Below, piece by piece: positions 1-11,421 of a DNA stretch of 64,000 nt (position 1 is the first letter of the stretch; each line of letters starts with the position of its first letter). Both the position numbers and the translations under genes were made by a program. The stretch covers positions 2,852,001 through 2,916,000 of the forward strand of contig JASISA010000041.1 of NCBI GenBank assembly GCA_031771865.1, given 5' to 3'. Source of the stretch: Nothophaeocryptopus gaeumannii (taxonomy: Eukaryota; Ascomycota; Dothideomycetes; Mycosphaerellales; Mycosphaerellaceae). The notes under the pieces are model-generated. The model worked only from the letters and a program-made list of their open reading frames with translations. It made no database searches and was not told where the DNA came from.

Positions 1-24
1 TTTAATATCGCCAGTCTACCCACT

Positions 25-1641
25 ATGGCAGACACCACGACCGTCCCCGACTTGTGGTCCACCAACGTCCCGAACAGAGGCCCATCACTAGTGATCGTAT
101 CAATCATCTTCCTCCTCATCACCACAACCTTCTTCGCGACCCGAATTGGCTGGCGCCTAGCCCACCAACAACGAGGAATCGATGACTACATGGCTACTGG
201 CGCCTGGATCGTCCTCATAATCCAGACCGCCTTCGGAGGCATGGCTACTCACTATGGTTTCGGCAAGCATCGATCCGATATTCTACCAACTTTCCCGAAG
301 GCGATGTTCTACTTCTACCTCTATCAGATATGTTACAAGATCCTGGGGACGTTTACGAAATTGACGTTTTGTTTCTTGTATTTGAGGATTTTCAGCCATC
401 ATCTGGGGTTTCGGAAAATTGTCTGGGCGAATGTGGGGATTATCACTGCAGGTGGATTGGTGTTTACGATTGTTACGATTTGGCAGTGTAGTCCTGTTAT
501 GAGGGCTTGGGATAGGAGGGTACAAGGGCACTGTATCAATAACCTCGGTTTCTGGTATTCCCACGCAGTCTTCAACACTTTGATGGACGTTGTGGTGAGT
601 CCAGACCATCATCACCACCCTCAAAACCCTGAGAGCGATGTTGCTGACTGAATTCGGTAGGTCTTCATCCTCCCCATCCCCCTAATCCGCACCCTACAAA
701 TGGCCATGCACACCAAAGCCGGCCTCATCTCCGTCTTCCTCCTAGGAGCTTTTACAATCGTCGCCTCCATCGTCCGCATGGCCGTCCTAGCCGGCAGCGC
801 CAACAGCGGAGACGACCCGACATGGGGCAGCATGATGGCACTCATATGGACGGAAATTGAATCCAACACGGCTGTTATTTGTTGCTGTTTGCCGGTTCTG
901 AGGACGTTGGCTGTTCGGGCTTGGAGAAAAATTACGGGCAAACCGATGACGCAGACGGGGCCGGGGAGTGATCCGGAGAATAAGATGGATGTTCCTCCTG
1001 GGCCGAGGAAGACGACGTTCGGAGAGAGGCTTTTTGGGGGTCATGGACTGCGCGAGGGCGTGGGACATTTTACGAACGTCCGTCACTCCGAGCGTGATCG
1101 TGCTGAGGAGGGTTTGGCCCGCGTTGCGACTGTGCCGAAAGTCACGCATTCGCCGAGTACGAAGAAGCACCAGGGTGGGAAGCTATGGATTGACGATATG
1201 ATGAAAAAAGTTGGTCTTGATCGAGACCATGACTCTTCTAAGTCCGACTCTTCGAATTCTAGAAAATCGTCAATCTCGGACAATCAGCTCCGCTCCACGG
1301 AAGAAGACCGTGCAACCGGCAGACTGGCGCCGAAGATCGAGCTGGATACGATATACCATAACCACGACTACCAGGCTCGCCAATCAAGGGAAGATGCGAG
1401 GTTGAGCGAGTACGTCCCAGCCTGGAAGCAGACGTATTTGATGAATGATGTGTCTAAGAGAAAGACGGATGCGAAGAATCATGAAAATCCTTTGAGGAGC
1501 AATCCAGCGTCGGTGTTTGTTGTGCGGGATGCGAGGGGGTCGGGGGCTGAGGATATGAGCGATCTTTCTGACTTTCTGAGAAACTCTGGGCCGCCGGAGG
1601 TTGAGTCTGACAAGGGAGCGGGAAACAGGGCTCTGAGATAA
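25..1641 (+). CDS. PTH11-like integral membrane receptor (fungal rhodopsin-type 7TM domain)
   Basis: Two exons, 25-594 and 661-1641, joined across a 66-bp intron (GTGAGT donor, TAG acceptor) in phase 0, giving 516 residues. The first ~280 residues hold about seven hydrophobic helices with the pattern of the fungal rhodopsin/PTH11-like family: GIDDYM after the first helix, a TKLTFCFLYLRIF segment, and a helix ending in AVICCCLPVLRTL. The remaining ~230 residues are hydrophilic, charged and Ser-rich, as expected of a cytoplasmic tail. The family is thought to sense surface or chemical cues in the plasma membrane; ligand unknown. The ATG at 25 is the first in frame, only 24 bases from the window edge, so an upstream exon cannot be excluded. 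Its 3' end overlaps an antisense reading frame. Confidence 0.85.
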
Positions 1642-2195
1642 TGTCGGTGGTCAACAAAGAGCCTACTGAGCGTTTGAGCAATGTGGAAGGCTGTGGGGGC
1701 CGAAAGAGGCCGCTGAGATGACTTTCGTTATCCGAAAGCGTTTTCAACTCAGCTGTTTGCAGTCTTGTCGTTTGAAAGATCAAAGGATCCTCAGCCCAGT
1801 CCGGACACATCTTGTCGTCCGCCAGTGGATAGCTCCTCCAACCTGTTCTCCAGTCTGCCTCGTCCGCTGTTATGCCCGGCCAGATCTTCTCCGTGATCGG
1901 TTTCATGTGTGGTGAAAGACTGTCCTTTCGTTACGTCTTCGTGATGTAGTTCTCCCGTAGGTCGGTATACCACTCACTGACGACAGGTTGAGAACCAAGA
2001 TCTTTGCGCTCAACTGTCCAGTGCGTCTTCATGAATCGACAGACATCTCGAGCTGCATCGTTGTTCTCAATTTTCGTACTGTCAAAGCACCCGACTGCCA
2101 CAGTCTTCATTCCTAGACGTCTAAGGAAATGCACGCTGTCTCGGGATTTGCTTTTTGTCCAGTGGTCAAACAACTCGATGAGCTTCTGCCGCTAT
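1454..2195 (-). pseudogene. Unknown fungal protein, C-terminal part, with one in-frame TAA
   Basis: One minus-strand frame runs from a TAG acceptor-like site near 2196 to a stop at 1454, broken only by TAA at 1931-1933. Both sides look like real protein: before it RRLGMKTVAVGCFDSTKI and VVSEWYTDLRENYITK, after it ITEKIWPGITADEADWRTGW and CPDWAEDPLIFQTT. Tryptophan-rich, non-repetitive composition on both sides of the stop suggests a single exon with a nonsense change (CAA to TAA would fit). The final part overlaps the 3' end of the receptor gene antisense, so the original stop may be lost. The upstream exon was not found. I do not recognise the family. Confidence 0.4.
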
Positions 2196-2748
2196 CAAGT
2201 TTTCATCGAGCTTCCCAATATTTGGCCTCAAGGTCAGAAGACCCGTTACACGAAAGGCAATGTGGACAGCGGACGAAGTGAGAGAGGAGGAGATGAGAGG
2301 AGATGAGTTACAGGGAAACGCGTTCGCGTCGAACAAATAGCCGTATGAACGACAACTCTTTGGCGAGCATAATACAGTCTCTGTCCACTTGCATCTCTCA
2401 CCTTCCAGACAATACACTGACCGATATCTTTCCTTACGAGCTGCTACAGAAGTGTACTGTGATTTACGCCGTCTCATCACAACGACTCTGATTGGCTCCA
2501 AAAATCTATGAAACCCCGCTCAACGGAACAATTCTGCCTACAACACTCAGAAACGAGATTGCCATGTAATCACCTTCGTCAATAGACATCGCACAGCACA
2601 GCTCAGCATTGCGGATCTGGCAGAGCTCTCGGTGGTGAAGGCACAAGCAACCTGCTGATCTGGAGAGGAAGTGGTTTTGTTTAGGGATCATATACAGCTC
2701 AGATTCCTACTCTGTCGACTCCGCAGTGGTAATCCCATTGCGAGATCG

Positions 2749-2820
2749 GCTGGCATGGTCTAGTGGTATGACGTGTCCTTCACACGGACAAGGTCCGGGG
2801 TTCGATACCCCGTGCTAGTA
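2749..2820 (+). tRNA. tRNA-Val (anticodon CAC)
   Basis: A 72-nt cloverleaf can be drawn by eye. The 7-bp acceptor stem pairs 2749-2755 with 2813-2819 (two G-T wobbles), discriminator A at 2820. The D arm contains TGGTCTAGTGGTATGA. The anticodon stem pairs 2774-2778 with 2786-2790 around the loop TTCACAC with CAC at 2781-2783. The T arm is CGGGG-TTCGATA-CCCCG. No intron. The sequence follows the usual fungal tRNA-Val layout. The first and fourth acceptor pairs are wobbles, so slight divergence is possible. Confidence 0.92.
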
Positions 2821-3339
2821 TTTTGGATCTATGGAACAAGGAGTAATCGAGAACGTCAACGTCTCGCTTTTTGCAGAATCTAAATACGTTTTGGTCATGC
2901 CAGGTGAGCGTTGAATTCGGGCGAAGGACTTGCATCTCTTTTGCCCGCGAACGGTAGCCTGGAGTCAGCATTTGAGTAGGGATGTTTCCCTGTCATGAAT
3001 TGTATTCTTGGTTGAATTTGACTCTGGAAAAAGAGCGTGGGAAAGCATGTGAAAGCATCGGACATTTAGGAAGCAAATACAGTGTTCAAAATACAAGCGT
3101 AGCAAAGCTAGGACTGGCTGCTTTGGTAGTTGGAGCGCGAGGCAGCTGACCGCGGGTGCGCGCTGTTTTCGAGTCCTGGGAGAAGTGGGTGGGACATAAG
3201 GTTGATTTCTTACGGACGTTCCGAGTGCGCTCTTCTACGATGCCGGCAGGTTTCGATTGCGTTTTAGTGTCAGGAGCGAGATTGCTACTAGCCGCTGGCC
3301 ACGTTGTCAATGAGCGTGCAGGCACAGGAGCGGTAGCAG

Positions 3340-3918
3340 TCACAGGAGTGGGCTCTTATTCGCGGCGGAGGTAATCGAGGCGTGTTGGTTCCCTGCGGCG
3401 GGCGCGGTGCTTGTGGTCACAGCGGACTGACCTGGATCGTTCGCGTGCGCAGCCGATGCTGCTCGGGATGCACTTCGCTGCTCTTTCCATATCGAGTGGA
3501 CCTTGTTGACATCGCTGGCGGTGAGGTATGGTGCTTTGTCGAAGCGGTTGGTGGCGTTTCCGGGTCGATTATCTACCGCATGCTTGAAAGCTGTACGAAA
3601 TGCGGACTGGGTCTTCTGGTGACCAAAATCGTTTTCGAAGTAGAATAGGGCAGTGAGCAAGGTCATGGGCAAGTCATCTATTGTGATGTTGTTTCCGCCC
3701 TTGTCGCGTGGCCAGACGGTGATAGGTATCATGTTCGTGATGCCATTCGCTATCAGCGAATCCGAGCCAATGAGAAGCGGAAGAGCTGGTCTCAAGACTC
3801 ACTTACCTTGTTGCATGTGACTGCAAAGGATTCCACGACATTGTCCCGCACGCTCCGTCCCGCGTCCACGCGGAGTACAAATTCGCGCGAAGCCCTCCCT
3901 TTCTTCATCTACAGACAT
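3340..3918 (-). CDS. Hypothetical protein, two exons
   Basis: The best model has exon 1 at 3918-3807 (ATG at 3918), a 57-bp intron 3806-3750 (GTAAGT donor, GCTGAT branch-like motif, TAG acceptor), and exon 2 at 3749-3340, in phase and giving 173 residues. The centre of exon 2 looks like a folded segment (TVWPRDKGGNNITIDDLPMT, then an Asn/Phe/His-rich helix and VNKVHSIWKEQR); the C-terminus is Ala/Ser/Thr-rich. A further minus-strand frame at 3343-3086 could be a downstream exon through a GTCAGT donor near 3428, but I could not join it cleanly. Family not recognised. Confidence 0.4.
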
Positions 3919-5373
3919 CAACGGTTTTCTGGGAGGCAAATATTCGAAGGACTACCCGCAAACGAAAGTTGTAAGCCGGCGGAACTCTGGGAAGATACTT
4001 GTCTCCTAGTCTAAACCCATCTCAGCATCCGAACATGAACCCCCTAGCACCTCGACTTCACGACACAGTCGCGAACTCACCCTGTGGTCCATCGAGCCAT
4101 AGCGCATGTCGAGAAATTGCATGCGTGAGATGACGGCTGAGACTCCACATCGTCGAGGTTAGTGCCAGGAAAACAGTCCGCCCTGTTGTCGCCGCTCCTC
4201 GAGCGCGGCATTAAGATACCACAGTACGACTGGCAGCGCACCATTGTGGATGACCCATCGTTTGCAACGTCGTAACACTTCGCGATGGGTCGGAAGCCTT
4301 GGTTCCAGGCGGTGGACTGCTCCGATCGGTCGCCGCCTGATAAAGAATGCAGCAGTGAAATTGCTTTCACTGTTTTTACATCCACGCTGGTTCATGGTCG
4401 GATGATGGTGCAGCAAACGTCAATCTCCGTCCGCATGTCGCGCTTCATACTCGTCAGTGAGCAGACACTGCAGGTGTTAGTTGGGAAGGGCGTGGCCGGG
4501 GTTGGCGGTACATTGCTGCTGCACCTGGACGTACTCTAAAGGAGTATGAGTGCGTCGATGAGTCCGCAAAAGAGTGCCCCAGTGGTCTTCTCTACTCGCA
4601 GTCACTGTGATCAGACTACTGTGCAAGGAATCTTCGCGGTACCTAGACCCAGTGAGCGATAGTTCTCACACCCTTTTCCATCAGGTCTGAGCCATGGCTC
4701 TGCACTGGAGAAGAACGCTTGCGACGCCAGCATACGCCTTCACACAGAGATGCCTGTTCCTATACTTTTCCATCAGTCATAAGCAGAGAGCCCGCTGCTC
4801 CAGAAGAGGAGGCATGGTGAGGTGCGCATCGCTTGCTGCACGCACACACCACGATCAGCATCTGAGTCCTTAGATGCTCCTGGCTAGTATCCACACATTC
4901 GCTTCCCGCCCCGTCGCCAACAGACCGTAATGCCAGACCATCTCTTCTGCACCAAGGTCCACTGCATCATGCCCGGAAGTCATCATAAGCATATTGCAAT
5001 CTCTTCAACATCCGGCCCTTCTACGCGTCTACGCCGCTTTCCGGGATGGGTCCTCTGTTGTTCACGTCCGTTTGGCTACGTCTGGTTGCGGCCAATCAAG
5101 CGAGCAGCTCATCATCGTGGCGCGGGCGACAAGCAATATCGGTGTGAATGGCATGGTGGAGTGAAGAGATCAGAAAGCAAGGTACGGAAGGTGAGGTTAG
5201 AATCGTGTGAATTCCGCAATCAAATTCTGCTGCTAAAGTTGATTTGCCCAAGGTGGGTGCTCATTGAATCTGGGCAGTGGTGCCATGAAATATCATCAAA
5301 TTTCCATCTCAACATGATCCCGCCTTCTCAAAACCTAACATCCACATCCTCCTGCATCATACCTTCCATTCCA
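3919..5373. other. No supported gene
   Basis: Short frames are present on both strands (including 4930-5418 on plus) but have arbitrary composition and no domain or splice support. I see nothing convincing here. Confidence 0.5.
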
Positions 5374-6865
5374 TCAAGATCTCGGCGCAATATTCCCCTG
5401 TCCTACAAGCCCGTGTAAATCACTTCCCCGCCGCGCCCTCCTCCAATTATGCGCATCGAGTCCCAAATCTCTCAGCGCCACATATTCCCTTCGACCACCG
5501 CCAAAGACCGCTGAATCACGCTGTTCTTCTGTCATCCCCGGGGGCGAGAGATCCTCGAAGATGGTGAATGTCTCTTCATTCCTTGCCCTGCTAGGTGATT
5601 GAAAGCGATACTCTCTTGGGCCCCAAAATGGACTACTATTGTCATCAGAATGGGACGAGGAGATCTCAGAGCCCTCGTAGTCGGTATCGTAATACAGGCG
5701 TCCGATCTGTGAGGTCGCGATAGAGATATCGTCTTCCCACGACTCGCTCGAATCATTGTCATCAGTGTAGTAGGACGAGGGCCAATCTGAGTCGGTGCCA
5801 ATGGAGGAATCGTCGTCGTCCCCATCATCGCTTGGATCATACTGGGACGCGTAGGAGGAAGAGACCATATCTGAGTTGCTGGCGTCGGGGAGAACGGTCT
5901 CCCAGTCGGAGGAGTCTGCATCGTCGGCATCGTTGGAGAAGTCGGACTCTGAATCTGAGTGTACCGGATCATCCTCTCTCTCATATTCGTTATCATCCTC
6001 ATCATCAGAATCTGAGTCCGTATCAAGAGAATCATCATCCTCGTCACGTTCCTCCTCATTACTGTCCTCATCCTCCTTCCTCTTCCTCCACTCCCTCACC
6101 ACCACCTCGAGAACATGTAGCCTCATACTCTCCACAACCCTCCACTTGCTCTCCTCATCCATCTCCTCCCTCATCCTCCTCCTAAACCCAAACTCCGCCC
6201 TCCTCAACATCCGCAACAAAGGCATACTATCCCGACACCATCCCTCCGGATCCGTCTTCGTCCCAGAGTGGAACAATCCCACCTCTTCGACATTCGCAAA
6301 TGGTAGAGCTTTTATCCACCAGGATTGGCCGCGGAGGATACGGCGGAACTCCACGTGGGAGTTGCAGGACTCATGAGTCCATGTGTATTTTGAGGGGAAC
6401 CTTCCATCGGCCCAGATGAATTGGAGCTTAAGTTGAGAACGTGAGTGTTCCATTTTCAAGGTAGGGGAGGTGAAACCGGGTTGCGTGGTAGTTGGTAGGC
6501 TGGTTGAAGATATCGATGATCTCGCTGGAGAGAGAAGCAAGTGCTCTTACGTAGGTCCGATGAGCTTGTGTAGCTGACAAGAAGTCGTTCGAGTAGGAAA
6601 TCTTGAATGACTCAGTACTATCGTGTCCGACGCGGGTTGTGACAAGACAGATGTAATTGTAATGTGCGTTATCGAAAATGCCGCCTGATGTGAGAGTGTT
6701 GGACAATTCGAGGAGAATATGGCCGAGTCTTATAAATCCTGTTGTTGTCCTCATGCGGCGTCGATGTCCTCGAAGTATCCTCGTAGTCGCGAGCTGACAC
6801 CACTGTGCGTTGCGCATTGTCCTCAAGCGTCTTTTTGAGTGAGCTCTGGGTTGTGCCGCACCCAA
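5374..6865 (-). pseudogene. Acidic hypothetical protein with a probable +1 frame break
   Basis: Two overlapping minus-strand frames appear to be one protein. The upstream frame (about 6810-6428) contains LLELSNTLTSGGIFDNAHYN and ends shortly after LENGTLTFST. The downstream frame continues from KLQFIWADGRFPSKYTW through a structured region (RGQSWWIKALPFANVEEVG) and a roughly 180-residue Asp/Glu/Ser-rich tail to a stop at 5374. Removing one T near 6430 would join them, so the break is a single-base insertion, real or technical. A GTAAGA donor at about 6553 offers a splice alternative, but the phases I tried do not fit. If translated separately, the downstream part could start at the ATG near 6453. 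Family unknown. Confidence 0.45.
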
Positions 6866-7137
6866 ATTGTAATTTCTCTGTTCTTAGTGAGCAAAGCATG
6901 TGGACACGCCTGTGGAAACTCGTGTAAAAGAAACGTTCACAGAGACGAGAGCGAGTCTGTTGGTCATATCAATAACTTCATCTTCCATCATTCAAAACGT
7001 ACGTATGCACAGTCCCATCGCTATGCTCATGTCCCATCTAGTCCAGCGCCAACGCTAATGTTCTCAAATGCATCTCTCTTAAGTGACTTGTTCCCAAATC
7101 CCATCGTTATGCTGGCGAGGCGCTCCGCACTTTGTCC

Positions 7138-10100
7138 TCAAGACAAGTCGAATCCAGCGCCGCTGTTCACAGCAGCCAAGAGCTTTTCCCTCAACGTCTT
7201 CTCGCTCTTGTACATCGGCAACTTGAGCAAGTTGACGCAAGTACTCGTAGTCGGGTATCGATTCTCGTCGCTCCCTGAGTCTCGTATGCTGAATCGCGGG
7301 TTCAAATGATCGAAGCCTAGAAGTGGTCCGCGTGGCGTTGAAGTGACGAATTTTAACACTTTTCTTCGATCGACATCCTCCATATCCTTCATGACATTCC
7401 AGAAGAGCTCGATGCTTGGGTGCTCTCGACCGTCGTCGCCAATGACGTAGGTGCCTCCGTAAAGAGTGTTTCTGCGGAGGTCTTGGACGTCAATGCCAGC
7501 CCCAGAACCACCAATGAGTGTTTGAAGTTCCATCTGATTGAACATAGATAGCCACGACGGCTGAATGATGTCGCTCAGACCGCTGATGAATGCTCTGATC
7601 TGTTTGGCCGCCTGCGCTTGCAGCTTGTAGCGAGCAATTTGCTGGATGTATATGAGCCGGTTCTGGTTCGTGATGGGCGTGTCCGATCCATTTGTCATGA
7701 GGTCCACCTCGCGAATCTGCTTCTTGCCCTCGGGACCCAGAGCCTCGTTGACTGAGAAAGTCATGCCCAGCTCTTCAGCGTTGTCAGCGTTCTTGAGCTG
7801 CAGCAGTCCGCGATAGAGGCCCTCATCTAGCTCGCGTAGATCATTGAGATCAGCTTTGTAATGCGATTCAGAGCGAGCGCTTTGAGAGCCTCCTGTGAGC
7901 GCCCACTGCTTCAAGAAGAAGCCTGCAAAAGAGACATCGACGAGGATACCTTCGTAAAGGCATTTGCCAATAGCACGGCCCAAGAACTGATACTGTTTGT
8001 ACAGTTCTGTTTGTGCGGCCTTTGACTCTGGCGTTTGTGGGCTGAAGCCTATCTGCTGGTATTTGATCTTCAGATCTTCGAAAGAAGTCGGATTCGGGTA
8101 CAACAAATGCTGCTCGTTCTCCACGAAGAACTTCTCGAGGTGAGCTGCTTCCTGGTCGAAGGCTTGATTGATGACGCTGGTCAGAAATTCTTTAGTGACA
8201 CCGCCGCCGTCAATGCCAGCCTCAGGCATGTCCCACTGATCCACGAAGGTGATCTGTATGGGTTCCTTCAGAGCAGCGCCAAGGTTGTAGAATTGGTCGT
8301 ATGCGTCTTGAAACTCTTGCGTGCGCTTGATCTTAGCATGGTGCCGCTCGAGCAAAGCGTTTGGGTGCATGCCGTTAGCTTGCGGTCGAAACATCATGTT
8401 CTGGCGCCACATGTCCGGGTCCACCTGGCCATCGCGCCGCTTAAGCTGATCGAGATAGACGAATTGTCGAAAGATCTTCACCCGCGTTTCAAAGGGGATG
8501 AAGAACGGGAGTTTCTGCAAGACCTCCAGTCGTGGCGCAACCTTTTCCAGAAATCTTCTCACGCTGGCTTTGTGCTCCGCGCGGTCTCTGGCGGCCTGTG
8601 AGCGCAGTACGCGTGCATGATTGCTCAGGCCTGAGCGAGACGTGCTGTCATCCGCCTCATCGTCTGATTCGTCATCCTTCGCATCATCGTCCTGGACCAT
8701 TTGACGTTTCTCTTCCTCTTCGACCACTCCTTCTATGAAACTCTGGCCCATATCGAACCTGTCGGTCATGAGCCATTGCTCTGTGGGGAGGAATCCACGC
8801 CGTGAGTCACGCTCATAGATTGCTCTGAGAAGGCCTGTCACAATCCCTTTCAGGTAGTCGGTCGTGAGTCCCGGTAGGCCTGCAATCGTTACCGGCTTGC
8901 TCTCGATTTCTTGACGATCATCTCCATTCGAACCGAAGCGGCGCCCAGGATATCGGGAGAGCCCTTCATCTCTAGCTGGGGCCGGTCCAGACTGGTTGAG
9001 AGAAGCGGCCTCAAAGTACAGAGTGTATGCAAGGTTCTTGAGAAATGTGACCAGCGAACCAACGTGGCTGACCCGAACCGCGCTGTTGCGCTTGCTCACG
9101 GGACTGTTGCCAAGGAACTCTTCGTCGTCCATGAGTCTCATGTCGAAGGAGAACATCTCCATGAAGACCAAAACCACCATCCATTCGTCTTTTGTCTGTT
9201 GCGGTGGATGTGTGTCCTTCAACAGCGACACAAGATCTCGTGAGCTACTCCGTACTCGGGCGAACAGTGAGCTTTGTGCTGTCGCGTTCCAGAGATATAG
9301 CGTTGGTGAAGCAGTCTCAGTTCCGATTGGCCCTAGATGCAGCCACATGCGGATTTGGTCCGCCCTTCTTGGAAAGCAGCGGAGAAGAGTGAGCGCATAA
9401 CCAGCCAGCGCTTGCGCGGTCCCCCTATCTCCCACGGTCTCTACACCCACCAGCAGGTTGCGAATGGAGCCCTCGTCCAGTAATAAGTCAATCTGTTTTT
9501 GAAGGAACGTGTTGAGCGGGCAGCCAGTCTGAATCTTCGCCAGAACCTCCTTGTCAAATGAGAAATTCTCGAGATCAAGAGGCTGGCTCTCAAAATCAAC
9601 GTCATCGGCGAGAGACCCAAGTAAGCGAGCGACAGCTGCGGTGAAAGTCATATTGCGGGTCTTGCCCACCAAGAAGACCATGTTGCCCAGTAACCACAGC
9701 CTGCCCCGCGTATCCAGGCCACTATCACGCGCGAGGCCAGCGACGGCTTCTGATAGCAAAGCCGGGTCGATGGCAGGTCTCAGCAGCTGGAGCATGGTAG
9801 GGTCCAGCGGACGTGCCAAGAGCACCACCAAACCGGTGTATGCCTTGCCAGGGTGAGATGTAGTAAGAGGTGCAATAAACGCTCCTTCTAGCTGTTCCTT
9901 GGGCAGGCCATTTATCGAAGTCAAGACTCTGTAGTATTCATTTGCGCTCTTCTCGGTGAAGGTAGTCCTTGCTGCAGCGAATGCGAGGATTCCAAGCAGT
10001 TCGCGGTCGAACTTGACTTCGGGCTTCGATCTCGATTTGAGAGCAGATATGCAAGCCCTTTGCAGCTTGCCGTATGCCGTATGCCATGGACATGCAGTGC

Positions 10101-10515
10101 ATGATACGGTATCGCAGGTGTGGATCTGTCGCGTGCCATACCAGCAGAGCCTCTCGACGTCTTCCGGCTCGCTCTTCGGACTGAAGAACAGCAGGAGTCT
10201 CCTCAACTGCTGAAGCGACTCATCGCTGGACCCATAAGCCGTCGACGCTTGCTTCTCTATGTCATCCCAGATCTGCCTCCACTGATCGTATGTTCTCCGG
10301 CGGGCTCGGTGACCCCGCCATACTTTCTGTATCCGCGACGATGCCTGTATCCGTTCCCGCTGGAGTTGGCGGTTGATACGCTCTTGCTGGGCGGAAGCGA
10401 CTGCGGCCTGTGCTCCACCGGCGGCGCCGGTGGTCTTGGCGAAGGGGTTCGTCGATTTGCCGGAGAGGTTCACTTGGCGAGGGCGGCGGCTCGTGCCTGT
10501 GAATGACTGATACAT
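7138..10515 (-). CDS. HUL5: HECT-type E3 ubiquitin ligase, HUL5 / UBE3B-UBE3C group
   Basis: A single uninterrupted 1125-residue frame. An IQ motif sits at about residues 58-80 (SSRIQKVWRGHRARRR), the hallmark N-terminal feature of the UBE3B/UBE3C/Hul5 group. A long helical region follows, then a C-terminal HECT domain from about residue 780, including the motif GIDGGGVTKEFLT and the catalytic region STCVNLLKLP with the active cysteine at about residue 1093. HECT ligases accept ubiquitin from an E2 on this cysteine and pass it to substrates; yeast Hul5 extends chains on proteasome-bound and misfolded proteins. Length, domain order and intact catalytic residues point to a working gene. The start ATG at 10515 is the first in frame. 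An acidic Asp/Glu stretch interrupts the middle region. Confidence 0.95.
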   Translation of the reverse strand: MYQSFTGTSRRPRQVNLSGKSTNPFAKTTGAAGGAQAAVASAQQERINRQLQRERIQASSRIQKVWRGHRARRRTYDQWRQIWDDIEKQASTAYGSSDESLQQLRRLLLFFSPKSEPEDVERLCWYGTRQIHTCDTVSCTACPWHTAYGKLQRACISALKSRSKPEVKFDRELLGILAFAAARTTFTEKSANEYYRVLTSINGLPKEQLEGAFIAPLTTSHPGKAYTGLVVLLARPLDPTMLQLLRPAIDPALLSEAVAGLARDSGLDTRGRLWLLGNMVFLVGKTRNMTFTAAVARLLGSLADDVDFESQPLDLENFSFDKEVLAKIQTGCPLNTFLQKQIDLLLDEGSIRNLLVGVETVGDRGTAQALAGYALTLLRCFPRRADQIRMWLHLGPIGTETASPTLYLWNATAQSSLFARVRSSSRDLVSLLKDTHPPQQTKDEWMVVLVFMEMFSFDMRLMDDEEFLGNSPVSKRNSAVRVSHVGSLVTFLKNLAYTLYFEAASLNQSGPAPARDEGLSRYPGRRFGSNGDDRQEIESKPVTIAGLPGLTTDYLKGIVTGLLRAIYERDSRRGFLPTEQWLMTDRFDMGQSFIEGVVEEEEKRQMVQDDDAKDDESDDEADDSTSRSGLSNHARVLRSQAARDRAEHKASVRRFLEKVAPRLEVLQKLPFFIPFETRVKIFRQFVYLDQLKRRDGQVDPDMWRQNMMFRPQANGMHPNALLERHHAKIKRTQEFQDAYDQFYNLGAALKEPIQITFVDQWDMPEAGIDGGGVTKEFLTSVINQAFDQEAAHLEKFFVENEQHLLYPNPTSFEDLKIKYQQIGFSPQTPESKAAQTELYKQYQFLGRAIGKCLYEGILVDVSFAGFFLKQWALTGGSQSARSESHYKADLNDLRELDEGLYRGLLQLKNADNAEELGMTFSVNEALGPEGKKQIREVDLMTNGSDTPITNQNRLIYIQQIARYKLQAQAAKQIRAFISGLSDIIQPSWLSMFNQMELQTLIGGSGAGIDVQDLRRNTLYGGTYVIGDDGREHPSIELFWNVMKDMEDVDRRKVLKFVTSTPRGPLLGFDHLNPRFSIRDSGSDENRYPTTSTCVNLLKLPMYKSEKTLREKLLAAVNSGAGFDLS

Positions 10516-11421
10516 TATGTACGGAGATGCCGATCTGGAGAAGGATATACAGCGACTAGGGTATCATCGCGGACGGTGCGGTATCGATGTCGGTCGTGAA
10601 GATGAATCGGTCGTTCGTCAAGGTCGTCGTCGTCGTCGTCCCCGCCACCTGGGCCAGTGAGGTGTTGGTGAGAGGCAGATGGAAGGCTCGAGATGCATGT
10701 CCCGAATGTGCATGGGGTCAACGCGCTCCTAACTCCGCCGCCTGATGACGCAAGACTAAGCAGGTCCAGGTCAATCAATTGAAGTGGTGAATATTGACGG
10801 ACCCTTTGATGGATACAGATTGGGCTTGGCAGCGGTTCGGGGCGCTTCGGACCACGGAGATCACGGACGAGTTGCGAGGGAGCCTCTTTCTTTCTGGGCT
10901 TTCTTTCTGGCTTTCTCTCTACTTGAAACATCGCATCACACGTGCCCACGCTGCTTTCATAAGCATATTCCCCAGGCACATCCTTGATCTTGATCACTCG
11001 ACCATCCATTCCAAGGCACTGTCCATGCTGCACATCAATCACCTCTTGGGGTCGCGTCCACTCAACACACTCCGGCCGCCCTCACCGCTCGCCTCCCTCG
11101 CAACCAGAATGAGATGATGAACCGCCAAGTCGCAACTCAGTTTCATTCCACGACGCCACGTGTAGCATGATCCTCGCTCATTACGTCTCTTCTCGTGTTG
11201 AACCTTGCCCTGGTTTGGCCTGCCTTGCCATGACTGGTCTGGCCTGCCTTGCCATGACTGGTGACCGACGTGATGCGCTGCAGTAGGTGCGACAAACGAG
11301 GAACACTTCGAACCACAGCCCTTCGAAACCAACAAACGGCACTACACGCCGCTTGATGGCTTTGACGTGTGTGTGTGTAGCGAAATAGTTGAATGGCCGC
11401 CTCGACGACGTATATTAGAAG
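10516..11421. other. Intergenic region with a 24-bp tandem duplication
   Basis: This is the upstream region of the HUL5 gene. It contains two adjacent copies of TGGCCTGCCTTGCCATGACT with flanking bases at 11216-11239 and 11240-11263. The open frames here (10515-11042 minus, 10794-11117 plus) are low-complexity shadows. Confidence 0.6.

Noticed and set aside
5532..6376. Frames of 179 and 166 codons (Thr/Met-rich and Ser-rich)
   Set aside because: They are other-frame readings of the Asp/Ser codon repeats of the acidic protein.
10515..11042. 175-codon minus-strand frame directly upstream of HUL5
   Set aside because: Low-complexity (Asp run, His-rich), no clear start context; most likely 5' leader or promoter.
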